DNA from: Chloroflexia bacterium
GTDB lineage: Bacteria > Chloroflexota > Chloroflexia > Thermomicrobiales > JALYUS01
Reading direction: 5' to 3'
NCBI GenBank assembly: GCA_025928215.1
Contig: JAICJW010000227.1
Location: 1 to 7,465, forward strand
DNA length: 7,465 nt
Position numbers and translations under genes: made by a program
Shown here: positions 1 to 6,070 of the stretch, one piece after another
Layout: each line of letters starts with the position of its first letter
Position numbering within the stretch: the stretch's first letter is position 1
Notes under the pieces: generated by a model
What the model was told of the DNA's origin: nothing
The model's input: only the letters and a program-made list of their open reading frames with translations
Database searches by the model: none

Positions 1-105
1 GCGCAGGATCTCTTCACGCGGGCGGGATTCACGCGGGCGATCAATGTCCAGGGCGGCATGATCGCGTGGCAGCGCCACGGTCTGCCCGTCACGTCAGGGA
101 AATGA
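1..105 (+). CDS. Rhodanese-like protein, C-terminal end (partial)
   Basis: The first 34 codons, open from the window edge and ending at TGA 103-105, encode the typical end of a rhodanese (sulfurtransferase) domain. The motif NVQGGMIAWQRHGLPV matches the usual 'N-x-x-GG-x-x-x-W-x-x-x-GLP' closing strand and helix of the fold. The active-site Cys loop would lie upstream and is not visible, so activity cannot be judged. The end resembles the C-terminal rhodanese domain of the next gene, which has NVTGGMEAWEAAGLP. The gap to that gene is only 15 bases, so the two are probably co-transcribed and work together on persulfide sulfur. Whether this is a single-domain protein or the end of a larger fusion cannot be told from here. 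Confidence 0.85.
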   Translation, partial: AQDLFTRAGFTRAINVQGGMIAWQRHGLPVTSGK

Positions 106-120
106 AGGGAACGGTGCGCT

Positions 121-1524
121 ATGTTGTTCGAGCGATTCTACACACCGGGGTTGGCACAGGTCGCCTATCTCGTCGCCGATGAGGCGGCCGGGGTCGCGGC
201 GGTGATCGACCCGCGCCGGGATGTCGATGCGTACCTCGACTGGGCGAGGGAGCACCAGGTCCGCATCGCGGCGATCCTGGAGACGCACGTCCACGCAGAT
301 TTCGTCTCCGGCGCCCGCGAACTCGCGACCGCGACGGAAGCGCCCATCTATGCCAGCCGTCAAGGCGAGCAGGCATACGTGACGCGCTTGCTCGATGATG
401 GCGATGAGATCGGGGTGGGCGCGTTGCGGCTGCGCGCGATGGCCACGCCCGGCCACACGCCGGAGCATCTCGCCTTCCTCCTCGTCGATCCCGCCGCCGG
501 TACCGACCCGGTGGCCCTCTTCTCCGGCGACGCACTCTTCGTCGGCGAGGTGGGGCGGCCGGACCTGCTCGGTGCGGAGCGAACGGAGACCCTGGTACGG
601 CAGCTCTACCACACGGTGCAGCACCTGAAGGAGCTCGATGACGCGGTCGTCGTCTATCCCGGCCACACGGCGGGCTCGTCGTGCGGCAAGAAGATCGGCG
701 ACGCACCCGCGACGACGATCGGGCAGGAGCGGATCGGCAACTACGCGTTCGCCGCGCGCTCCGAGGAGGAGTTCGTCACCGAAGTGCTCGCCGGGATGCC
801 TGTGCCGCCGACCTACTATCCGGTGCTCAAGCGGGTCAACAAGGCGGGGCCGCCGTTGCTGAGCACGCTGCCACCCGGTGCGCCGTTGTCCGCAGGCGCG
901 GTGCGCGATGCGCTGGCACGCGGTGCGCTGGTCATCGACGCGCGGTCTCCGGCGGCATTCGGGGCGGGGCACATCCCCGACGCACGCTTCGCGGGCCTCG
1001 GGCCGGACTTCGCGGCGTGGACCGGCTGGCTCGCCCCCTATGACCGCGAGTTGGTCCTCGTCCTCGATGCGGACGATCAGTTCGCTGAAGCACAGACGGA
1101 ACTGCACCGAATTGGGCTTGACGGTGCTGTCGGCTATCTCGCAGGCGGGATGGCCGTGTGGAGCGGCGATCGCTGCATCCTGCCGCAACTGACCGCCAGG
1201 GAACTGGCCGCACACTGCGGCGACGGTGCGGAGGGTATCACGGTACTCGATGTCCGGTCCGACGACGAATGGCAACGGGGGCACGTGCCGGGCGCGGTGC
1301 ACCGGTTCGCCGGGGAGATCGCGCGGGGCGCCTCGCCACCGCTCGCACGAGAGATGCCGGTTGCGGTGATCTGCGGCAGCGGTTATCGCTCGAATGTCGC
1401 GGCCAGCCTCCTCGAAGCGCAGGGGTACACGCAGCTGCTCAATGTGACAGGCGGCATGGAGGCGTGGGAAGCGGCCGGGTTGCCGGAAGCGCGCGAAGAT
1501 TACAGCGGAAAGGACGCGGCCTGA
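121..1524 (+). CDS. CstB-like persulfide dioxygenase / sulfurtransferase (MBL + two rhodanese domains)
   Basis: This 467-residue protein is predicted to oxidise glutathione or low-molecular-weight persulfide to sulfite and to move sulfane sulfur, as the ETHE1/CstB family does. Residues 1-240 form a metallo-beta-lactamase domain with THVHADF (His56, His58, Asp60), GHTPEH (His112), SGD (Asp137) and PGHTAGSSCG (His182, Cys188). His56, His112 and Asp137 are the expected mononuclear Fe(II) ligands. Phe61 replaces the second-metal His of HxHxDH hydrolases. Cys188 sits where CstB proteins have an extra Cys near the metal. Residues ~255-350 form a rhodanese-like domain with no Cys in the active loop (LVLDADDQF), so it is probably structural. 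Residues ~357-455 form a second rhodanese with active loop CGSGYRS (Cys418). Length and domain order match S. aureus CstB. The start is ATG at 121 behind AAGGGA (105-110). Neighbouring rhodanese and TauE/SafE genes support sulfide/persulfide detoxification in the cytoplasm. An annotation limited to 'MBL-fold hydrolase' would be too general. Confidence 0.9.
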   Translation: MLFERFYTPGLAQVAYLVADEAAGVAAVIDPRRDVDAYLDWAREHQVRIAAILETHVHADFVSGARELATATEAPIYASRQGEQAYVTRLLDDGDEIGVGALRLRAMATPGHTPEHLAFLLVDPAAGTDPVALFSGDALFVGEVGRPDLLGAERTETLVRQLYHTVQHLKELDDAVVVYPGHTAGSSCGKKIGDAPATTIGQERIGNYAFAARSEEEFVTEVLAGMPVPPTYYPVLKRVNKAGPPLLSTLPPGAPLSAGAVRDALARGALVIDARSPAAFGAGHIPDARFAGLGPDFAAWTGWLAPYDRELVLVLDADDQFAEAQTELHRIGLDGAVGYLAGGMAVWSGDRCILPQLTARELAAHCGDGAEGITVLDVRSDDEWQRGHVPGAVHRFAGEIARGASPPLAREMPVAVICGSGYRSNVAASLLEAQGYTQLLNVTGGMEAWEAAGLPEAREDYSGKDAA

Positions 1525-1525
1525 C

Positions 1526-1618
1526 ATGCTCATGAACCTCGTGGTCATCGTGGCGGTCGTCGGGGGATGGCTCCTGTTACAGGCGGTCATCCTGCCCCGG
1601 CTCGGCGTCGGTACCTGA
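1526..1618 (+). CDS. 30-residue single-span membrane peptide, unknown function
   Basis: A 30-codon ORF begins one base after the stop of the persulfide dioxygenase gene. It encodes a short N-terminus, one strongly hydrophobic helix (about residues 4-24, rich in V, I, L and W) and a short basic tail PRLGVGT. AAAGGA at 1509-1514 can serve as ribosome binding site for ATG 1526; an in-frame ATG at 1532 is an alternative start. The hydrophobic pattern, tight spacing and same strand argue for a real small membrane protein translated from the same message. It resembles the N-terminal anchor of membrane-bound rhodaneses followed by a stop, so it could also be the remnant of a longer protein. Which of these is right cannot be decided from one sequence. 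I do not recognise a named family. Confidence 0.55.
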   Translation: MLMNLVVIVAVVGGWLLLQAVILPRLGVGT

Positions 1619-1630
1619 ATGATCCCCCCG

Positions 1631-1649
1631 CGCCGTCCGGCGGACGGCG
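1631..1649 (+). other. GC-rich stem-loop after the small membrane ORF
   Basis: A perfect 8-bp inverted repeat, CGCCGTCC and GGACGGCG, surrounds a 3-base GGC loop 12 bases after the small ORF stop. No T-run follows, so it is not a textbook intrinsic terminator. It could attenuate transcription into the permease gene, protect the 3' end of the upstream message, or act as a leader structure. Confidence 0.5.
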
Positions 1650-1698
1650 ACGATGCGACGGAAGATCCCGCTACAACAGAACGGCGAGGCTGCGGATA

Positions 1699-1719
1699 GC
1701 GGTGGCCGGTGGTCACCGC
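1699..1719 (+). other. Second stem-loop in the leader of the TauE/SafE gene
   Basis: Arms GCGGTGGCC and GGTCACCGC pair over 9 bp with one G-T wobble around a GGT loop. The structure ends 19 bases before the AGAAGGA ribosome binding site at 1739-1745. Together with the hairpin at 1631-1649 it makes the 136-base gap before the permease gene unusually structured. A role in RNA-level control is possible but unproven. Confidence 0.4.
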
Positions 1720-1754
1720 CTATATCCCACGCCATCACAGAAGGATGCTCCGCG

Positions 1755-2528
1755 ATGACCACCACGCTCCTCTCCCTCCTCTTCGGCGCCCTGATCGGCC
1801 TCACGCTCGGCATGGTCGGCGGCGGCGGATCGATCCTGACCGTGCCGATCCTCGTCTACGCCATCGGCCAATCGGTGCAGCAGGCGACGACCACCTCGCT
1901 CGCCATCGTCGGCCTCAACGCACTCGTCGGGATGGCGGGGCACGCCCGCGCCCACCGGGTCAATCCCCGCACGGGGGTCGCCTTCGGAGTCGTGGGCATC
2001 GGCGGGGCGCTCATCGGCTCCTGGCTGAACACGCTGGTGCCCGGGCGCGCCCTCCTGACGGCCTTCGCCGCCATCATGCTCCTCGCCGCCGTGGCGATGC
2101 TTCGCCGCCATCCCCCCGCGTCAGGCGAGGGCGCGATCGAGGCAGACGCCGACACCATCGCGTGGGCCAAGGTGCTCGCGAGCGGGACGGTCGTCGGGCT
2201 GATGACGGGATTCTTCGGGGTGGGCGGCGGGTTCGTGATCGTGCCCGCACTCGTGCTCGTGCTCGGCCTGCCGATGCGGACGGCGGTCGGGACATCGCTC
2301 TTGATCATCGCGATGAACTCCTTGTGGAGCCTGCTCGCACACCTGCGGTTCGGCCACCTGGACCTCGCGGTGACGGCGCTGTTCGTCCTCGGCGGCGTCG
2401 CGGGGGCGCTTAGCGGGGTGTATTTCGCGGGGCGCGTGCCGCAACGGCGGCTGACGCAGGGGTTCGCGGCGCTGATCGCCGTCGTCGCGGGTTATATGTT
2501 GGTACGCACCTCGCTCGGGATTGCGTGA
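1755..2528 (+). CDS. TauE/SafE family anion permease (probable sulfite exporter)
   Basis: This 257-residue polytopic membrane protein has the two-repeat layout of the TauE/SafE (DUF81) family. Repeat one has GMVGGGGSILTVPILV at about residues 19-34 and repeat two has TGFFGVGGGFVIVPALVLV at 151-169, each followed by a TTSL/GTSL element (46-49 and 180-183). About eight hydrophobic helices are visible, with a hydrophilic linker near residues 118-138 that joins the halves. Family members move sulfite, sulfoacetate, sulfolactate or other small anions. Position downstream of a CstB-like persulfide dioxygenase makes export of sulfite or thiosulfate the best guess, which is inference from context. 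ATG 1755 was chosen because AGAAGGA lies 9 bases upstream and the protein then starts directly in the first helix; the longer reading from 1653 adds a non-hydrophobic, unconserved-looking stretch. Length is normal for the family. Confidence 0.92.
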   Translation: MTTTLLSLLFGALIGLTLGMVGGGGSILTVPILVYAIGQSVQQATTTSLAIVGLNALVGMAGHARAHRVNPRTGVAFGVVGIGGALIGSWLNTLVPGRALLTAFAAIMLLAAVAMLRRHPPASGEGAIEADADTIAWAKVLASGTVVGLMTGFFGVGGGFVIVPALVLVLGLPMRTAVGTSLLIIAMNSLWSLLAHLRFGHLDLAVTALFVLGGVAGALSGVYFAGRVPQRRLTQGFAALIAVVAGYMLVRTSLGIA

Positions 2529-2548
2529 TCGCCCGACACGACCTACCG

Positions 2549-3163
2549 TTAAACGTCACCTATCCCTTGCTGGCGGATTGCCTCACGGGAGAATGGTTCT
2601 GGCCCAATCTCGGTGCACCATAGTTGCCCAATAAACGTCTGCCGACGAGGGAAACCGAGGCACACGCACGTCTCAGCTTCGCACGGCGCATTGGAGAGAC
2701 ATTGTTCACTCTCGGTTCGGCTCGCCACGATCTCCCGCAACGGCAGTGGGAATGACCGCCGCACGAGCAACTCTTCCCCGAGCCACTCATCGTCGAACGC
2801 CAGCAGCGTGCGCATCCGCCGCTCTTGCACCCGCCGTTGCAGCGTCCGCACTTGCGTCGCGGGGAAGACGCCCGGGTAGCGCTCCTGTAAATGCTCGAAG
2901 GCCGCCTTCGCCGTCTGCTCCGGATGCGCCGTCAGTTCCACTTCGACCTCTGCCCCCACTGCCCCGAATTCCGCGCCGCTCACACCGAGACAGGCCGCGG
3001 CGAGGGCGGGCCGTAGCCATCGCGCCCAAAGCTCCGCGACCGCGCGGTCGTAAAGGACGAATGCATGCTCGCCTAATGGCTGAACGAGCGTGCCCACTTC
3101 CGCGAGCGCGCCCGTCCCCTGCATGTACCGCCGTGGGCTGAGGAATGTATGTAGGATACCCAT
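2549..3163 (-). pseudogene. Chimeric remnant: glycerol-dehydrogenase N-terminus joined to a transposase-like segment
   Basis: The 204-codon reading frame begins at ATG 3163 behind a strong GGGAGGG (3169-3175). Residues 1-60 look like the start of GldA-type iron-containing alcohol dehydrogenases (FLSPRRYMQGTGALAEVG, then QPLGEHAFVLYD). The rest of the ~360-residue enzyme is absent, including the GGG nucleotide loop and metal-binding His residues. From about residue 72 it reads as the helix-turn-helix end of an IS21-type transposase/integrase (PEQTAKAAFEHLQERYPG, then TLQRRVQERR). The last ~85 residues, with five Cys, are not recognised, and the base composition there (about 2580-2720) is less GC-rich than the surroundings. 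It cannot be a working dehydrogenase. An insertion followed by deletion is the likely history. A short chimeric protein could still be made, since promoter, ribosome binding site and an open frame remain. Confidence 0.65.
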
Positions 3164-3252
3164 CGGATCCCTCCCGCTGGACCGTGTCGATCGCGCAATC
3201 ATGGCACGTTGCCCGCAGGTTACCGGGCGGGGCGTCACAGCGCCGCGACACC

Positions 3253-3282
3253 GGATAAGGCAACGTCACAAAACCGTGTCAA
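3253..3282 (-). promoter_or_regulatory. Predicted sigma70-type promoter for the gldA-like remnant
   Basis: Read on the minus strand, TTGACA (3282-3277) matches the -35 consensus exactly and is followed after 18 bases by TTATCC (3258-3253) as a weak -10. Transcription would begin near 3246, giving a leader of about 80 bases before ATG 3163. It is probably the original promoter of the truncated dehydrogenase gene. The call rests on consensus matching only. Confidence 0.4.
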
Positions 3283-3318
3283 CCCACGCGGGCCAGGGGC
3301 GATGGGAGTGGGCATTGT

Positions 3319-3558
3319 TCAGCGGTCGGGCGTTCCCCGGCGGAAGGTCACACGCCATTCGCCCTCGGGCGTCCGTGTCGTTTCATGCACGAACCCCCGC
3401 TGCGCCAGCACACTGTAGAGCGGCACGGGCTCGAAGACGTTGACGATCACCAGTTCCTCGCCCTCGCCGAGGTCCGCGGCGGCACACATGATCCGGTCGA
3501 AAGGTTCCTGTCCCCGCCGGATGTCCTCCCGCACGTCCACCGTCCGCTGTGCTGCCAT
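3319..3558 (-). CDS. DUF2249 domain protein, stand-alone
   Basis: This 79-residue protein consists almost wholly of one DUF2249 domain. Visible features are VDVREDIRRGQEPFDRIMCAA at the start, GEELVIVNVFEPVPLYSVLAQRGF at about residues 34-57, and a closing EGEWRVTFRR strand. The EPVPLY-x-x-L-x-x-RGF pattern is typical of the subfamily found beside Fe-S and nitrogen-oxide genes. Its biochemical role is unknown; a small alpha/beta fold like TusA/SirA has been suggested for the family. ATG 3558 was chosen because GGAGGG (3564-3569) lies 5 bases upstream; the frame stays open to 3849 but that extension reads as low-complexity shadow. The gene is divergent from the cupin-DUF2249 fusion, so two different DUF2249 proteins share one regulatory region. 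Confidence 0.85.
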   Translation of the reverse strand: MAAQRTVDVREDIRRGQEPFDRIMCAAADLGEGEELVIVNVFEPVPLYSVLAQRGFVHETTRTPEGEWRVTFRRGTPDR

Positions 3559-3668
3559 CACTGCCCTCCAGTTCCGAATGCCGCATCCATCGCGGGCGCT
3601 GCCCAAGCGTGGCGCCCATTGGGATCCATGTCCCCGTCGCCATCCTCGCCGGTCGTCTGCCCGGCGTC

Positions 3669-3684
3669 TGTGCGTTTTGTCACA
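3669..3684. promoter_or_regulatory. CRP/FNR-type palindrome between divergent DUF2249 genes
   Basis: TGTGC-GTTTTG-TCACA differs by one base from the classic CRP consensus TGTGA-N6-TCACA, and the flanking C and G at 3668 and 3685 extend the symmetry. The centre is at 3676.5. A class II activator site (centre at -41.5) would place a start near 3718 on the plus strand, and TACCGT at 3706-3711 keeps the key T, A and final T of a -10 box there. The mirror position on the minus strand has GAGGAT (3647-3642), also a partial -10. A CRP/FNR-family regulator could thus act on both genes. No regulator gene is in the window. Confidence 0.45.
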
Positions 3685-3761
3685 GCATTCCGGGCGCGCT
3701 CCGATTACCGTGGGAGGGTGCGGCGCTGGGCCGCGCGGGAATGAGCTATCGGAGGGTGTGC

Positions 3762-4364
3762 GTGGAAGTGAAAACAGGACCGATTCTATTGGAACAACAG
3801 GTGCGCTTCGACGACCGGCACCCCGTCGCGTTGCAACTCGCGACGGCATTACCCGGCCAGGTGCTCCTCATCAGCATGCGCGCGGGGCAGCACCTGCGAG
3901 ATCACCGCGTCGCGACGCCGATCACGATCCAGATCATCTGCGGCGAGGGTCAGATCACGGCGGGCGATGCGGCGTATCCTGCTCAACCCGGCATGTTTCT
4001 GTCGCTCGCGGCTGATGTCGTGCATGGTGCGAGTGCGGAGACGGACCTCGTCCTGCTCGTCCACCGTGCGGGGGTCGCGGAGGCCGAAACGGTTGAGGCA
4101 GGTACGCCGCCGCTCTTCGCGGACACCGATCCGGTGACGCTTGACGTGCGCGACCTCGTCCCGCGCGACCGGCACGCACGCATCTTCGCCACCTTCAATG
4201 CCCTCCGCCCCGGCGAGGCGCTCCGCCTCGTCAACGACCACGACCCGAAGCCGCTCAAATATCAGTTCGCCGCCGAGCACGCGGGCGAGGCGACGTGGGA
4301 ACCGGAGCAGGAAGGGCCGGAGGTCTGGGTCGTCCGCATCGGCAAAGTCGCTGCGGGCGCGTAG
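3762..4364 (+). CDS. Cupin-DUF2249 fusion protein
   Basis: This 200-residue soluble protein has two domains. Residues ~5-105 form a cupin barrel: QVLLISMRAGQHLRDHR (His44, His48), a GEGQITAGD turn near 61-69, and a PGMFLSLAADVVHGASA strand with His88 where the second cupin motif expects a metal ligand. Residues ~126-196 form a DUF2249 domain with LDVRDLVPRDRHARIFATF, the signature VNDHDPKPLKYQF (157-169) and WEPEQEGPEVWVVRIGK. Such fusions could sense or bind a metal or small ligand through the cupin, but no substrate is established. The start is GTG 3762, five bases after GGAGGG (3751-3756). ATG 3741 would place that ribosome binding site inside the gene and is less likely; GTG 3768 is a close alternative. 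The gene ends 15 bases before the COX1-like membrane gene and heads the probable operon. Confidence 0.85.
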   Translation: MEVKTGPILLEQQVRFDDRHPVALQLATALPGQVLLISMRAGQHLRDHRVATPITIQIICGEGQITAGDAAYPAQPGMFLSLAADVVHGASAETDLVLLVHRAGVAEAETVEAGTPPLFADTDPVTLDVRDLVPRDRHARIFATFNALRPGEALRLVNDHDPKPLKYQFAAEHAGEATWEPEQEGPEVWVVRIGKVAAGA

Positions 4365-4379
4365 GGAAGGGACGCGACG

Positions 4380-5711
4380 ATGTTCGGCGGCATCAACCCA
4401 CGCCATGCGCCGGTGCCGTGGCTCCCGCTCCCCTTCCTGCTCTCCGGCCCGCTGGCCCTCGCGGCGGCGCATCTGCTCCTTGCGACGCAGGCGACGGCGG
4501 TGGTTGGTTCCTACCGCGCGACGGCGACAATCGCGGTGACGCACCTGCTCATCCTCGGCGCGGTCGTCGCCACGATGATGGGCGCGCTCTACCAGATGCT
4601 GCCTGTCATCTTCGTCGCCGAGGCGGCCAGTGGGCGGCTCGGGCTCGTGCAGGGGGCGCTCTATACGGCAGGGTGGCTCACCATGGTGGTGGGCTTCCTC
4701 CGGGGGGCGCCGGGATTGCTGGCGGTCGGCGGCACGAGTGTCGTGCTGGCGGTACTGCTCTTCTTCGTCATTATCGGCGGCATCCTCCGTACCGCGACGC
4801 AATGGGACACGCCGGGCTGGTACCTGCTGACATCGCTGGCGATGCTCGTCGTCACGATCGGCGTCGGGCTGACCTTCGCGCTCGACTGGCGCTTCGGTTG
4901 GTTCCCGATCCCGCCGCATCTGCTCGCAATCCACGTCCACCTCGGCGGCATCGGCTGGCTGACGCTGCTGGTGATGGGTGTCTCGTACCGCCTCGTGCCG
5001 ATGTTCGCCATCGCGCCCGCGCCGCCTGGCCTCCTCGCTCGCGCCAACCTCGGCGCGTTCGTCGGGCTGCTGATCGGCCTGGTGGCGCTCCTCTGTCTCG
5101 ACGCGCGACGGTGGGCGATCGCGGTCATCGCCTGGGGGCTCGCGGCGGCGGTCGGCATCTATCTCTTCGACATGGCGCAACTCTACCGCGTGCGCCGCAG
5201 GCGGTACGATCTGACTTTGCTGACGATGTGGGGCGCGCTGACCTGCCTCGCCATCGCCGCCCTGATGGGTGCGCTCTGGAGCACGGGGGTACCCGCCCGG
5301 TGGTTCGGCGCCACCGCGTGGCTGTCCGCCTACGTCTACATCGCCATTGCGGGCTGGTGCGTGCTGGCGATCTGCGCGCAACTGATCAAGATCGTCCCCT
5401 TCCTCATCTGGCTGCACCGCTACGGGCGGGGGATGGGGCGGGGCCCGGTGCCGCTCCTCAAGGATCTGCTGCCGCAACGGGCGGCAATCGCCGCGATTGT
5501 CACCTACGCGACCGGATTCGTGCTGACGGCGACCGGGCTGCTCGCGAGCCGACCGACGATTGTCCGCGTCGGGGCCTCGTGCGCGGCGGCGGGGGCGGTG
5601 GGATTGTTCGGCGTCCTGCTGCGTGTGCTCATGCCGCATCATCGCTCGTCGCGCGCCCCGGAGCATCAGGCGGCCCGGAAGACGCAGGCGATATCGGAGA
5701 CGGGAGATTGA
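4380..5711 (+). CDS. COX1/NnrS-like polytopic haem-protein-like membrane protein
   Basis: This 443-residue protein has roughly 12 hydrophobic helices. A pattern in the haem-binding helices of cbb3/NorB subunits occurs twice: THLLILGAVVATMMGALYQMLPV (His55 start) and HVHLGGIGWLTLLVMGVSYRLVPMF (His185, His187 start). The HxH at 185/187 resembles the paired haem ligands of haem-copper oxidase helix X. I see no H-x3-Y and no intramembrane HH pair, so a copper B site seems absent. It is therefore probably not an oxygen or NO reductase of the usual type, but could hold b-type haem or act as an NnrS-like protein. Other His: 31, 180, 346 and a C-terminal pair at 420-421 in the cytosol-like tail. ATG 4380 follows GGGAAGGGA (4364-4372) and lies 15 bases after the cupin-DUF2249 stop. 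The exact family is uncertain; that it is a multi-helix membrane protein is clear. Confidence 0.7.
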   Translation: MFGGINPRHAPVPWLPLPFLLSGPLALAAAHLLLATQATAVVGSYRATATIAVTHLLILGAVVATMMGALYQMLPVIFVAEAASGRLGLVQGALYTAGWLTMVVGFLRGAPGLLAVGGTSVVLAVLLFFVIIGGILRTATQWDTPGWYLLTSLAMLVVTIGVGLTFALDWRFGWFPIPPHLLAIHVHLGGIGWLTLLVMGVSYRLVPMFAIAPAPPGLLARANLGAFVGLLIGLVALLCLDARRWAIAVIAWGLAAAVGIYLFDMAQLYRVRRRRYDLTLLTMWGALTCLAIAALMGALWSTGVPARWFGATAWLSAYVYIAIAGWCVLAICAQLIKIVPFLIWLHRYGRGMGRGPVPLLKDLLPQRAAIAAIVTYATGFVLTATGLLASRPTIVRVGASCAAAGAVGLFGVLLRVLMPHHRSSRAPEHQAARKTQAISETGD

Positions 5712-5712
5712 C

Positions 5713-6015
5713 ATGGCGACGGTGATTGCTCCCCTCACACGGACGGTGGTGGTCAATCGCCTCCGCTGGATCATGGACCCGGAACTAGGGCTGGACATCG
5801 TCACGCTCGGCCTCGTCTACGGCGTCACCGTCACCGGGGCGACCGTGCGCGTGACGATGACGCTGACGACGCGGGGCTGCCCGCTCCATGAAATCATCAC
5901 TACGGCGGTCCACGACGCGCTCCAGTGGATGGAGGGAGTGGACCGTGTGGACTTGGAGATCGTCTGGGAACCGCCGTGGCACCCGGCGATGATCGACCGC
6001 GCGGCGCTCGTGTGA
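5713..6015 (+). CDS. MIP18/DUF59 family Fe-S cluster assembly protein (SufT/PaaD-like)
   Basis: This 100-residue protein is one MIP18 (DUF59) domain. It shows DPELGLDIVTLGLVYGV (22-38), the central strand, the conserved TTRGCPLHEII motif with Cys56-Pro57, and a C-terminal VWEPPWHP (84-91) like the end of SufT/PaaD proteins. Members help mature Fe-S proteins, with the Cys proposed to take part in cluster or partner binding. ATG 5713 follows GGGAG (5702-5706) by 6 bases and is one base after the stop of the membrane protein gene, which implies translational coupling. The next gene is a ferredoxin, a plausible client or electron partner. A second, diverged family member lies at 6345-6656. Confidence 0.9.
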   Translation: MATVIAPLTRTVVVNRLRWIMDPELGLDIVTLGLVYGVTVTGATVRVTMTLTTRGCPLHEIITTAVHDALQWMEGVDRVDLEIVWEPPWHPAMIDRAALV

Positions 6016-6070
6016 TGGGCCGGGGAGTCGATCAGCGATTGCCGCGACGATCTGAGAGAGGAAGTTGACG

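Noticed and set aside
1631..1649. Hairpin as a classic rho-independent terminator
   Set aside because: No T-run follows the stem (ACGATGCG comes next), so it is listed only as a stem-loop.
94..1716. 540-codon minus-strand open frame opposite the CstB-like gene
   Set aside because: It is Arg/Gly/His/Asp-rich with no domain pattern and lies opposite a gene with clear motifs. Long antisense frames are expected at this GC content.
2787..3269. 160-codon minus-strand frame overlapping the gldA-like remnant
   Set aside because: Composition is Arg/Gly/Ala-rich, while the alternative frame shows GldA and helix-turn-helix patterns. It could only matter as a second frame of the degraded locus.
3259..3285. 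Second CRP-like site near the minus-strand promoter (TGTGAC near 3266)
   Set aside because: Only one half-site is present; there is no TCACA partner six bases away, so the resemblance to the 3669-3684 site is probably chance.
3741..3761. ATG 3741 as start of the cupin-DUF2249 gene
   Set aside because: It would place the strong GGAGGG (3751-3756) inside the coding region and has no ribosome binding site of its own; GTG 3762 is correctly spaced.
4295..5725. 476-codon plus-strand frame overlapping the COX1-like gene
   Set aside because: It is Gly/Arg/Ala/Pro-rich without hydrophobic periodicity, whereas the frame from 4380 gives a clean 12-helix protein with its own ribosome binding site.
3849..5804. 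651-codon minus-strand open frame
   Set aside because: The translation is dominated by Arg, Asp, Glu, Gln and His, and it runs opposite three well-supported plus-strand genes. It is a codon-bias shadow despite its length.
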